Part shown: piece after piece, positions 1 through 18,830 of the stretch
Numbering within the stretch: the stretch's first letter is position 1
How the letters are laid out: the number at the start of each line of letters is the position of its first letter
Assembly (NCBI RefSeq): GCF_019320115.1
Contig: NC_089584.1
Coordinates: forward strand, 108,207,799-108,271,798
Length of the DNA stretch: 64,000 nucleotides
DNA from: Miscanthus floridulus
Lineage: Eukaryota > Streptophyta > Magnoliopsida > Poales > Poaceae
Direction: 5' to 3'
The notes under the pieces: generated by a model
Databases searched by the model: none
What the model saw: the letters and a program-made list of their open reading frames with translations, nothing else
What the model was told of the DNA's origin: nothing
Program-made: the position numbers and the translations under genes

Positions 1-422
1 CTCAGAGCACACCATAAAACATTTCATGAGTAATATGCAAACAATCCAAAACATAACATGGAACATTTCATGGTACGATTAATATGTGAACAATCAAAAA
101 ATATTGTAGGACATCTCATGGATAATAAAGGAAAAGAAAAGAAAAAATAAATATGAACAAATCCCGTATTATAGGAAAAGGAAAAGAAAAAAATAAAACA
201 GTGATGACGCCATGAAGAATATAAGATGAAAAAAATAGAAGGTGGTGCAATGGGAGAAAAGAAAAAGAAAAAGAGTCCGACGGGCCTAAACTTGTGCATC
301 ATGGTATATTCCTTCATTCATTATGGACGTACCATGCAGTGAAATGGCTAACTGGAAGAGAAAGCTTCTATAGGCCGAACATGCAGCCAATTAACTAGTT
401 GGGTGGTGGGCCTTGTCATATA
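1..422. other. AT-rich flank, nothing recognised
   Basis: AT-rich sequence with several purine-rich runs of the GAAAAG type between about 130 and 280. I see no coding region, RNA gene or clear repeat boundary. The short open frame on the minus strand here is low-complexity (Phe-rich) and is not a convincing protein. Confidence 0.5.
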
Positions 423-670
423 CTCCCTTTGTCAAGTCGTTCTCTTTTCCCGAAAAATCAATATTTTTTAACTTTGACCAACTATATATAAAAAAATATA
501 AATATTTATAATATATAATTAGTATAATTAGATAGATCGTTAAATATATTTTCATAATAAACTTATTTAGAGATATAAATGTTGCACGTATTTTCTACAA
601 ACCTAATTAAAGTTAAGAAAGTTTGACCTGCACGTATTCCATAATGACCTTCTTTCTAGGACGGAGGGAG
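423..670. mobile_element. Stowaway-type MITE
   Basis: A 248-bp AT-rich element with inverted ends: CTCCCTTTGTC on the left and GGACGGAGGGAG on the right. It is flanked on both sides by TA (421-422 and 671-672), the target duplication expected of Stowaway elements (Tc1/mariner superfamily). It has no coding capacity and would have been moved by a transposase supplied elsewhere. Confidence 0.85.
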
Positions 671-1400
671 TACAAAGATTGACGTCATGGACCATGGCCA
701 ATTTCTGGGCAGAAAAAATCTATTTGACCCCTCTTAACTTTTTTTCCGAAGGCAAGTGGGACTCATATTAAATTTTGCTATAGTAAATCCTCAAATTACA
801 CATGAAAGAAATCTAAAACAAAAAATATAATATTCTATTCAAACTTTTTCATCTTCTTCCCTAATGGAATCCATCGAACGTGGGAGCTAAGGTGCAGTCC
901 ATATGCCGAATCCAACGACCAACTCTAAAACATTGGACACGTCGCAAGATCCAACGCTTCGGAACCAGTCCAAAAGCATCTGAATCGTTGAAAGAATATC
1001 GACAATTGCATCGTCGGGTACGACATAGGCTGCAGATACATCACCTTGAGACCTTGAAATCCTCTCCGCGACCATCGACGATGAGATCGATTACCGCGAC
1101 GATAAGATCAATGACCCGAAGTCGCTGTCCTCGTAGGGGGCACCCAGAAGCATCCCCTTGCAGATAAAGGCCATAAATTGGCCGCCTACCAATGAAATCA
1201 ACGCCTGCAACGACGATCTTGTCGTGGCAATCATCGAAGTCATTGTAGGAAACATGATCCCGACAAAAAATCATCTGATTTCGTTGGAAGATTAATTTGG
1301 ACTGAACCCTAAACAAACTGGAACTAAAAACTGCGAAAAACAGATGGACCCCCTCTTCTTCTTACCTCCGACAGGCGCACCGGAGAGGAAGAAAGAGAGG
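671..1400. other. Unassigned sequence between MITE and solo LTR
   Basis: Positions 671-860 are AT-rich and featureless. Positions 880-1320 are more balanced in composition and contain short overlapping open frames on both strands, none with a recognisable domain. The stretch could be the remnant of an older transposon. The last five bases, AGAGG at 1396-1400, are the left target duplication of the solo LTR that follows. Confidence 0.4.
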
Positions 1401-3319
1401 TGAAAGGTCCTAGCATGGCTAGAAGAGGGTGAATAGCCTATATAAAAATCTACAAACCAACTAGAGCAATTTGATTAGTATGACAAATACCGAAAACAAA
1501 CTTGCTCTAGCTCTACAAGGGTTGCAAGCCATCTATCCAATAATTCTAGTTACTATGATCACTAGACACACAATTTACTAAGTCACTACTCACTAAGAGC
1601 TCTCACACTTGTTACACTAAAGAGCTCCACTAGATGAACTTAAGCTAGAAAGCAAGCTCTCAATTCTAGCTATACTAAATAGCTTACTACAACTAGTTTG
1701 CGGGTATATAAATGAATAAGTAAGGTGATTATACCGTCGCGTAGAGGAGCGAACCAATCACAAGATGAATACTAACTCAATCACCGAGACAATACCAAAG
1801 GGCAAGAGACAACCAATTTTCTTCCGAGGTTCACGTGCTTGCCAACACGCTACGTTCCCGTTGTGTCGACCAACACTTGGTGGATCGGCGGCTAAGAGGT
1901 GTTGCACGAACCTCGTCCACATAATTGGACACCGCAAGAACCTACCCATAAGTGAGGTAACCTAATGACATGAGCAATCCACTAGAGTTATCTTTCGGTG
2001 CTTCGCTGGGGAAGACACAATACCCCTTACAATCACCGGGAGGTGGCCACGAACACTCTCCAACTTGTGCCAATCCTCCTCCGCTGCTCCAAGCCATCTA
2101 GGTGGTGACAACCACCAAGAGCAACAAGCGAATCCGACAGCGAAACACGAACACCAAGTGCCTATAAATGCAATCACTCAAGCAATGCACTTAGATTCTC
2201 TCGCAATCTCACAAAGATGATGAATCGATAATAGAGATGAGTGGGAGGGCTTTGGCTAAGCTCACAAGGTTGCTATGTCAATGCAAATGGCCAAGAGAGT
2301 GAGCTTGAGTCGGCCATGGAGCTTAAATAGAGAGCCCCCATGAATAGAGCCGTTGGCTCTTTGTTCATTGAGAAATCAGGACGACCGGACGCGCCGATCG
2401 AATTGACCGGACGCAGGACCCCAGTGTCCGGTCCTCAGATTTTTGCCATGTGTCCCCTGCTTCAAATGCTGATCATCCGATCTCAACGGTCATCAGTACA
2501 CTTAAGTTGTGACCGGACGTACTAAAGTGTAGGACCGGACGCACAGTTGCCTAGCGTCTAGTCACTTCCAGTAAGGTTCTAGTCGCGATCGGACGCGTCC
2601 GGTCATGCCCGACCGAACTCGCCCAGCGTCCGATCACTCTCCCTCTTCTCTGTGCGCTGCCACAATAGCATGACCAGACGCTGAACAGTGTTTAGCCAGA
2701 GTCCGGTCGCCTGCGTCCAGTCTCAGGCTGAGAGTACCATCTTATTTTATAATTGATCGGACGCTGCTCCCTAGAGTCTGGTCAGCACGTGACCAGCGTC
2801 CGGTCACCGTTTGACAGTGAAAAACACCTCCTTCGATTCACCAACTTCACCACCCTTGCTCAAATGTACCAACCACTAAGTGTACCACCTTGTGCACGTG
2901 TGTTAGTAAATTTTCACAAATATTTTCAAGGGTGTTAGCTTTCCACTAGATCCTAAATGCATATACAATGAGTTAGAGCATCTAGTGGCACTTTGATAAC
3001 CACATTTCGATATGAGTTTCACCCCTCTTAATAGTATGGCTATCGATCCTAAATGTGATCACACTCTCTAAGTTCTTGATCACTAAACCAAAAAGCTCCT
3101 ATCAATTTCACCTTTGCCTTGAGTTTTTTATTTTTCTTTCTTCTTTTACAAGTGAGCAAGTCCAAGCATTTGATCATCACCATGCCATCACCATCATCAT
3201 GTCATGATCTTCATATGCTTAATCACTTGGAGTAGTGCTACCTATCTCATAATCACTTGGATAAACTAGGTTAGCACTTAGAGTTTCATCAATTCACCAA
3301 AACCAAACTAGAGCTTTCA
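1401..3319 (-). mobile_element. Solo LTR of a Copia (SIRE/Maximus-like) retrotransposon
   Basis: A 1919-bp segment that begins TGAAAGGTCC and ends GAGCTTTCA, so it has TG...CA termini. It is flanked by a perfect 5-bp target duplication AGAGG (1396-1400 and 3320-3324). No primer-binding site, polypurine tract or coding region is attached, so it is a solo LTR left by LTR-LTR recombination. Its architecture resembles the LTRs at 20799-22365 and 32071-33645, including a cluster of GACCGGACGC / GCGTCCGGTC motifs at about 2380-2820 and an 'AGGTGGTGACAACCACC' region near 2100. By comparison with the LTR at 32071-33645, whose element is on the minus strand, this LTR is also on the minus strand. Confidence 0.85.
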
Positions 3320-3479
3320 AGAGGGGCCCTAGATGGAGGCGTGGCGATGGCGAGGCCCTAGGAGCAAGGGCGGCGTCATTTTTCGGTATACCCTAGGCGG
3401 TGGCTCCTCTTTTAACTTTCACTGTAATCCGATTTACCTTTCACCACCTCTCAGTTTTTAAACCATCCAAGTTTACTTT

Positions 3480-5870
3480 ACGGGTAGTTTTGGAAGTTGT
3501 TTCGGTTGATGTGGTATCCTACATGGTGTTATGCCAGCTAAAATGTATAAAGACTATGTTGATAGTCCATGATCAATTAGACTTTACCAAAAAAATATAG
3601 AAATAAAATTAAAAATTTGTCCAAATACTTTTTTCTAGGACTAATATACAATTAAATGAAATCCTAAAATCAGATTTGATCTTAGAAAATTGTTTCAGCT
3701 AAAAAAATATGACACTAGTTTCATTCTTTCAAAAATCATTCTCTATATTATAGCACCTAGCATAGAATTGTTTGAATCTTATATGATCTCTATTGTTATT
3801 GTTTTAGTAGATGCTCTTTTTATGTGTTATAATTAGTCTATGCTGATGATACAGAGCACATAGAAATTCAATTGACTTTGGTGCTAACACATGCTCACAA
3901 CATGCATCCACACTTAAAATATGAACATACACATTCATACCCTTCTCATTTGAGGATAGATCTTGAGATTAATTAACAAAGTCATTACAGACATTTCATT
4001 GAAATTTTGTAATATTTTGTTAACTTGATTCAACAACATTCTCTCATGTGTTTGTGTTAATTTTGTGCTAATAATTCAAATCTCATCAAGTATAATTCAT
4101 TTGCATGTTTATAAACAAGAAACAGAAAAACAAAAGGATGTTTCTTTGCATTACGGTGGTATTTAGATGATGAGGCATGTTTGAGTCAACACATACTAAT
4201 TATAACATATATAACTAGACCATCTACTGGCAAATAAACATGGGCATGGCTAGCACCCGGACGCTAGCCCCTCGTTCGGACGCCCACGCCTACCCACTCA
4301 CGTCTCGCCTGATGCGCCCGTCCGCAATCACGTGGGGCCCACCCTACGCTAGTGGGGACTGCCTCTGTCAGCGCTCACTTCCCGAGCCTGACATTATGCT
4401 TTCAATAGTATGCGGCATTCCCGTCGACAGCGAGGCGCCTGCGGTGACTTCGTCAATCTCGAGATATGCCGGCATAGTCTTTCGAATGTGCTCATAGGGG
4501 TAGGGTTTGTGTGCATGTGTTCATAGGGGTGAATATACGTGTGTGTTATGAGCGTCTACGTATGTACCTGTGTAACTCTCTCAAAAAAAAGAAAGGCGAG
4601 GAGGGAGACGCAACACCTGATCTTGTTTTGAAATATCCAGATGCAACAATTACAACATACGTCTAAAAATAAATGAATCATTTGAAACATGTATATACAA
4701 TAATTGCAAAAACACCTAAAAACACTTGAAATCATTATAAACATACGCAACATCCAGATAAAACACTTGTATCATATGTGTGAAAATATATGCAACGTCT
4801 AGATAAACACACTTGCAACATACGTCGAAAAAACAGATGAAACATTGAGAACAGGAGTTTGAAACATACGTGTACAACCATTGCAACATCCCGATCTAAT
4901 TTTACAACATCCATAAAAAACACTTGCAACATACCTATGAAGCATCTGAAACACTTCAGACATACATTTGCAACATGGGGGAGGTCGGGACCGGTCGATT
5001 CCAGCCGTCAGGGTCGGAGAGCGCAACATCTTCTTGCTGCTTGGGAGAATAAAAACTCGTTGGGTGTGGAGTTCACCGGTGTAGAACTCATCGTTTCGTT
5101 GGGGAAGGCTATGGCAGGGCGTCATGAGCTGGGTGCAGGCGGCACATGAGTTTTGCCCCAGCCACGACGAGCTGGGCAAGCGAAGCGCGAGACGTGGACG
5201 GGCGGGCTCTGCCCAGGCTACGGTGAGCTGCACGCGGGGCGAGCTCCGCCATGGCTGCGGTGAGCTGGGCAGCCTTCGCCCTGGTCAAGATGAGCCTAGG
5301 TGGCCGCGGCGGGCACAAGATGAGCGCGGGGGCGGGCGGGAGGCACGACTCTAGCGGCGGAGCCTGGCGGCGGAGAGGCGAGCGAGGGCCTCTGACCGGA
5401 GGAAGCAGAGGTGGTCGTCGCTGGCGGCGGCGGCGGGCGGGCGGGCGGGGAGAGGGGCTTGGGTGAGCGTGAGAGGCGGAGTGGGAGTTATTTCTTTTTG
5501 TTTCTGGAGTCGGCGTCCGGCTGAACGGACGCCCGCATAGCAGCATTATTGAATAAACATCAAAGGACATATAAAAGATTCAAATAATTCTAAGCTAGGT
5601 ACAATAATATAGAGCATGATATTTGAAAAAAATTTGAAACTGGTTTCATATTTTTCTAAGCTAAAACAATTTTTCTAAGATTAGTTTGGATGTTGGGATT
5701 TTAATTTTCTTATTTTCTAGAAAAAATATTTGGACAATTTTCTTGAAAAAATCTATATATTTTTATAATAAAGTAATAGACTCCTGACGTGTCATGTCAG
5801 CTAAAATTACTTTCATCTTAGGAACAACTTCGGGCGGGTTTAAAGGTTGGATGAGATAAAAAAAAAAGGA
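3480..5870. repeat. Long inverted repeat (arms about 3480-3815 and 5561-5870)
   Basis: The two arms are diverged reverse complements. Matching blocks include TTGTCCAAATA followed by TTTTTTCTAG, TCTATATTAT followed by CACCTAGC, and TTTGAATCTT followed by ATATG. The arms are roughly 310-330 bp with many substitutions and indels, so the event is old. The loop contains about 430 bp of unassigned AT-rich sequence plus a later Mutator-like insertion at 4242-5551. It may be a foldback or long-TIR DNA transposon; I could not fix its outer ends. Confidence 0.6.
4242..5551. mobile_element. Non-autonomous Mutator-like (MULE) element
   Basis: A 1310-bp segment flanked by a perfect 9-bp direct repeat AATAAACAT (4233-4241 and 5552-5560), the target-duplication length of Mutator-like elements. 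The ends are imperfectly inverted: both carry paired blocks of the type CCGGACGC and TCGGACGCC. The left half has a short-interval repeat of CAACAT / TGAAACA phrases (about 4615-4975). The right half (5160-5470) is strongly GC-rich with open frames on both strands but no recognisable domain. A captured gene fragment (Pack-MULE) is possible but not shown. Confidence 0.65.
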
Positions 5871-6513
5871 ACCTGTTTTTTGGTTGGACGACGTAAATCG
5901 AACGGGTAAAGTCGAATTAGGTTAAATCGACTTTTTCTGTTAATTTTTTTAGTGGATTTTTTCTTTTTCTTTTTCTTTTTTTGAGATTTTTTTTTCTGTT
6001 TATATGAAAACAGACCCTGAGTCTCCGTCGCTCAGGCCCACGGACCACACTAATTGCGTGTTTGACGGAGCACTATTACGCTGGGCTGACCGTCAGAATG
6101 AAGATTTGGAAAGGGGCCACGCGACCCCCAAAATTTCTTTGTTTATAATAATGGTGCAGTGAGGAACAGGTGATTCCTCTAAACTGGTATCAAACCACGT
6201 GCTGTACTTGCGGATACTACCGCAAAGACTTCCGGAATCCGGAGCACTTCCCATTAGGTCGGTCTTTCAAGTCTCAACCCTCCACCGTATGAATCACTCC
6301 GGACGGACCAAAAAGCCACGTAAACTAAATGGAAGTCATTTTGAAAGCTTAAAAAAAGACCGGACTTTTGTGCCGTCAACGGTAGAGTTGTGTTAAACAG
6401 GGGAGTCCACTTCCCTCTGCACTTTACCGAACCACCTCCACTTCCCGCGTTCACCGCGGCGGCCGTGCCCGTGCACCACCGACGCCACGGCACGAAAACA
6501 AGCCCGCCAAGGC
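5871..6513 (+). promoter_or_regulatory. Upstream region of the LRR receptor kinase gene
   Basis: The 643 bp before the receptor-kinase ATG. The first 130 bp are T-rich; from 6000 the sequence becomes balanced and then GC-rich near the start codon, as is usual for grass genes. I cannot place a TATA box or transcription start with confidence, and I see no other gene here. Confidence 0.35.
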
Positions 6514-9500
6514 ATGGAGGCACCACGCCCGTGCCTCCCCGGCCTGCTGCTCGCGCTGCTTCCCTGCTGCTGCCTGCTGCCCCGCGCGGCCCCACAGTCC
6601 TCCCAGCCGGCGGCGGACGAGGCGCAGCTGCTGCTCCAGATCAAGCGCGCGTGGGGCGACCCGCCCGTGCTCGCCGGATGGAACGCCTCGGCCGCGGGCG
6701 CACACTGCGCGTGGCCATACGTGGGCTGCGACACGGCGGGCCGCGTCACCAACCTCACCCTCGCGGACGCCAACGTCTCAGGCCCGTTCCCAGACGCCGT
6801 CGGCGGCCTTACACGCCTCACGCACCTCGACGTCTCCAACAACAGCATCACCGACGTGTTCCCGACCACGCTGTACCGCTGCGCTTCGCTGCGGTACATC
6901 GACCTATCCGAGAACTACTTCGGCGGCGAGCTCCCCGCGAACATCGGCAACCGCCTGGCGGCGACCCTGACCACGCTGGTCCTCAGCGGCAACGAGTTCA
7001 ACGGCACCATCCCGAGGTCGCTCTCCAGCCTCCTCAACCTCCGGCATCTCGAGCTCGACAACAATCGACTCGTTGGCACCGTCCCGGCTGGGCTCGGTGC
7101 GCTGACGAGGCTTCAGACGCTGTGGCTGGCGTCCAACCCGTTCGACCCTGGCGAGCTGCCGGCGTCATTCAAGAACCTGACCAGTCTAGTCAGCCTCTGG
7201 GCGGCGCAAAGCAACCTCGTCGGCGACCTCCCGAGCTATTTAGCGGATATGCAGGAGTTGGAGGTGCTGGACCTCTCGAAGAACTCGTTCATAGGAAGCA
7301 TACCTCCGGGGGTTTGGAGCCTGAAGAAATTGCAAAAGATGACAGTGTTCAGGAACAAGCTCACCGGCGACATGGTCGTCGACGATGGCTTTGCTGCAAA
7401 GAGCTTGACCATAATTGACGTCTCCAAGAACAACCTTAGTGGAGTCATTCCGGAAGTCTTCGGGCATTTACAAAACCTCAGAGAATTACACCTCTTCAGC
7501 AATAACTTTTCAGGCGAGATACCAGCGAGCATCGGCCGGTTGCCATCTCTATGGACATTGAGATTGTACAGTAACAGGATTACTGGCACGCTCCCGCTGG
7601 AACTCGGGAAGCACTCGAGCTTGGGTTATGTAGAGGTTGATGACAATGAGCTCACCGGCGCCATTCCAGAAGGGTTATGCGCCGGAGGCCAGTTCCATTA
7701 CCTCACCGCTGAGCACAACCACCTGAACGGCTCCATCCCAGCGGGCCTTGCCAACTGCGCAACTCTGGTAACCCTGGATCTAGACAATAACCAGCTCACC
7801 GGCGACGTGCCAGAGGCTCTATGGACAGCCACGCAGCTTGAGTTCCTAGCACTACAGAGTAACCATCTCACCGGGAGTCTTCCGGCCTCGATGTCTGCCG
7901 ACCTTACGACGCTACACATAGGGAACAACCAATTCGGTGGCAACATTCCGGCTTCAGCAGTTATGCTCCAGGTGTTCACCGCCGAGAACAACCAGTTTTC
8001 TGGCGCGATACCGGCGAGTCTTGGCGATGGCATGCCGCTGCTGCAGACACTGAACCTGTCGGGCAACCAACTCTCTGGCGCGATCCCCAAGAGCGTTGCT
8101 AGCCTGAGGCAGCTGACGTTTATGGACATGAGCAGGAACCAGCTCAGCGGCGCGATACCGGCCGAATTGGGCGCCATGCCGGTGCTCAGCGTCCTTGACC
8201 TTTCGTCGAACGAGCTCTCCGGCGCGATACCTCCGGAGCTTGTGAAACCAAACCTCAACACCCTCAACCTGTCCTCCAACCACCTCAGTGGCCAGGTCCC
8301 GATCGGGTTCGCCACGGGGGCCTACGACAACAGCTTCCGCGACAACCCCGGCCTTTGCACCGAGGCTCCGGTACCCGCCGGCGTGCGCTCCTGCGCTGCG
8401 GCGGGATCACAAGACAGGGGTTCTTCCCGAGGCGTCTCACATGCACTCCGCACGGGCCTCCTCGTCGCTGGCGGCGCGCTCCTCGCCGCCGCGGCCTTCG
8501 CCCTGCTACTCGTCCGCGACATCAAGAAACGGCCGCGCGTCGCGGTCCGGGACGAGTGGAAGATCACGCCTTTCGTCCAGGATCTGGGCTTCGGGGAGGC
8601 ATCCATACTCCGGGAGCTGACAGAGGAGAACCTCATCGGCCGCGGTGGTTCCGGCCACGTGTACCGGGTCACCTACACCAACCGTCTCAACGGGAGCGCG
8701 GGCACGGTGGCCGTGAAGCAGATATGGATCGCCGGGACGCTGGACGAGAAGCTGGAGCGCGAGTTCGAGTCGGAGGCGGGCATCCTCGGGAACGTCCGGC
8801 ATAACAACATTGTCAAGCTGCTGTGCTGCATCTCCGGCACTGAGGCCAAGCTCCTTGTGTACGACTACATGGACAACGGCAGCCTGGACCAATGGCTCCA
8901 CGGCCACAACGCCAGCGCTGATGGGCTCCTTACGGCCAGGGCTCCTCTGGACTGGCTGACGAGGCTCAGGGTGGCCGTCGGCGTCGCGCAGGGGCTATGC
9001 TACTTGCACCACGAGTGCTCGCCACCCATCATTCACCGCGACGTCAAGACGAGCAACATCCTGCTGGACTCGGAGTTCAGGGCCAAGGTCGCTGACTTCG
9101 GGCTCGCCAGGATGCTGGTGGAGGTCGGGGCACCCAAAACGATGTCCGCCGTCGCTGGGTCTTTCGGCTACATGGCTCCCGGTATGGATTTCGGCCCTGT
9201 CCATTTTGCTGGGTTCTGTTCTGTACAGAATTTGGGGGCAGTATTTGCTGTATCAAATCAAACGCTGCATGTGCTTACCTGCAGAGCGTGCTTACACGAA
9301 CAAGGTGAACGAGAAGGTTGACGTCTACAGCTTCGGCGTCGTTCTTCTGGAGCTCACCACCGGAAAGGAGGCCAGCGCCGGCGGCGAGCACGGCTGCCTG
9401 GCGGAATGGGCGCGGCACCACTACCAATCAGGGGGGAGCATCCCTGATGCCACAGACAAGAGCATCAGATACGCAGGGTACTCTGAGGAGATCCAGGTCG

Positions 9501-9757
9501 TATTCAGGCTAGGCGTGCTGTGCACCACAGATATGCCGTCGTCGCGGCCAATCATGAAGGACGTGCTGCAAATCTTGCTCAATTGCAGCGAGCAGACGCG
9601 CCAGAAGAGCAAAATGGAGAATGGCCAGGAGTACGAAGCGGCTCCTCTCCTGCTGCCGCAGCGACGCAGTCGCCGGAAACAGCCGTCGAATGGAACAGGA
9701 ATTGACATGGAAGAAAATAGTGACTTCGACAGAGCATTGCACATGTCAGTACAGTAA
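6514..9757 (+). CDS. LRR receptor-like serine/threonine kinase, subfamily XI, HSL3-like
   Basis: Two exons, 6514-9181 and 9285-9757, joined across a 103-bp intron give 1046 residues, normal for LRR-XI kinases. In order: a hydrophobic signal peptide (about 1-28), an N-terminal LRR cap ending in a Cys pair (about 33-75), some twenty plant LRRs of the LxxLxLxxNxLxGxIP type, a second Cys-containing cap, one transmembrane helix (about 645-668) and a kinase domain. The kinase has the glycine loop GRGGSG (709-714), VAVK lysine 735, HRD (841-843) and DFG (861-863), and keeps the APE segment across the splice. It is therefore an RD kinase predicted to be active at the plasma membrane. Kinase motifs and overall layout resemble Arabidopsis HSL3 (At5g25930), a peptide receptor; ligand and orthology are inferred. 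The ATG begins the signal peptide. Without splicing, reading stops at 9321. The gene converges on the hexokinase gene. Confidence 0.93.
9182..9284 (+). other. Intron of the LRR receptor kinase gene
   Basis: The donor is G|GTATGG after the codon for Pro of the APE motif; the acceptor is CTGCAG|AG. Splicing restores GAG (Glu of APE) and the downstream AYTNKVNEKVDVYSFG block expected in this kinase family, so the boundaries are well supported. Confidence 0.9.
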
Positions 9758-10331
9758 GTCTGGACAGCGTCAAACAACAGATACAGAGATACTTCTGTTA
9801 GTACATTTTAGCACACTATAGCTTAGAGTCATGCATCATAACTTGTCACCATGGCCTTTGTGGGGTTCACACAGTAAATTTCTATTAAATCACACATACA
9901 TTAGACCAATCAAACGTAACAAGCAAATATTACTATTGTAGTTGTTTCTGAAATAAAGGCAGGAGCTCTGCACATTCAATAAAAAATGAGTCCCCCACCT
10001 CTCTCTCTTTATTTTGGAGGACAAGATCACACAGATAAGAACTGGTTGTTTTGTGATATCGCATAAAAAAAGAATCGGCAGGAATGGAACGGCTTATTCA
10101 GACATCAGACCTCCGCTTCCACTTTTTTCTGCCGTTGTTAATGCTTGTTGCTAGTGATAATGTACTCCAAGCTCAATGGCACCATCCTAGCTATACCCCG
10201 CTGCTGAGGCAAAAAAAAAAGAAAAAGAAAAAAAAAGATGCGAATCGCACATTTGCACGAGGGGGTCTCGCGATTGAAGGGGAAAAGGGAGGAAACAGAA
10301 AAAGGCTACACTAGGAGCCGAGCTCCTAGAT
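9758..10331. other. Convergent intergenic region (3' UTRs)
   Basis: The space between the stop codon of the receptor kinase (+) and the stop codon of hexokinase (-). It should hold both 3' UTRs. AATAAA-like hexamers occur at about 9952-9985 on the plus strand. A long A/G run lies at 10209-10237. I see no additional gene. Confidence 0.5.
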
Positions 10332-18119
<7,788 letters not shown>

Positions 18120-18355
18120 TCAGGGCGCGTTTACTTCCGAAATTTTTTTTTGCTTTTAGCTACTGTAGTATTTTCGTTTGTATTCGGTAAAAATTGTCTA
18201 ATTATGGACTATTTAGGCTTAAAAGATTCGTCTCGCTAATTACAGGCAAACTGTGCAATTAGTTATTCTTTTTATCTACATTTAATGCTCTATGTATGTG
18301 TCGTAAAATTTGATGTGACGATAAATCTTAAAAATTTTTGGTTTTTGGATGGTAT
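18120..18355. mobile_element. Tourist/PIF-Harbinger-like MITE, right end lost
   Basis: The sequence from GGGCGCGTTTACTTCC through the block ACTGTAGTATTTTCGTTTG, GTGCAATTAGTT and TTTGATGTGACG matches, block for block, the MITE at 56662-56907. The expected right terminus (AACTAAAC...GGGC) is absent, so the copy is truncated near 18355. Confidence 0.7.
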
Positions 18356-18830
18356 CGGCCTCACCGAGAAATGTTCACGGGCTCACGGCCATCACGGTTT
18401 CCCGCTGCTTGGGGGCTGGTATTGCAGTGGCTCCGTGCTTCCACGGTTCCACCATCCACGATGTCACGCAGCTTTCGGGAACAGTTTACTACAGCCATAC
18501 ACTCGGGGAAGATGCTCTCTATGTCGCTGTGCCTTGGCTCCTCTGAAAGACAAAGCACCTGTTCTTATAAACAACGGAGACTGTCCTTGCAAAGCAAGTG
18601 ATCCAAGTGATATTCAGTAAAACAATAGAAAGACTGTAATTGCAGAACGAATGGCTTAAAAGTCAGGCCACGATACCAAACACGCTGGAACAGCTTGGCC
18701 TCATTGGCTGCTTTGTTTGGTTCCCTCAGATGGCAAATGGTGGCAGACCGACAAATCATGTAAGATAGTAGTCTATAGATCAGACACGTTGCACGAGTGA
18801 CACTTGAAGATTTGTGTTATTTGTTTCATT
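18356..18830. other. Unassigned sequence
   Basis: Mixed-composition sequence with several overlapping short frames on both strands and no recognisable domain. I see no gene or repeat boundary. Confidence 0.4.

Noticed and set aside
5109..5570. GC-rich open frames in the Mutator-like element
   Set aside because: Overlapping frames on both strands with low-complexity Arg/Pro/Gly composition and no recognisable domain; kept only as part of the element.
6390..7418. Long open frames on other frames and strand within the receptor kinase gene (for example 6390-7418 and 7698-8315)
   Set aside because: They are Arg/Pro/His-rich shadows produced by GC-rich codon use; the receptor kinase frame explains the region.
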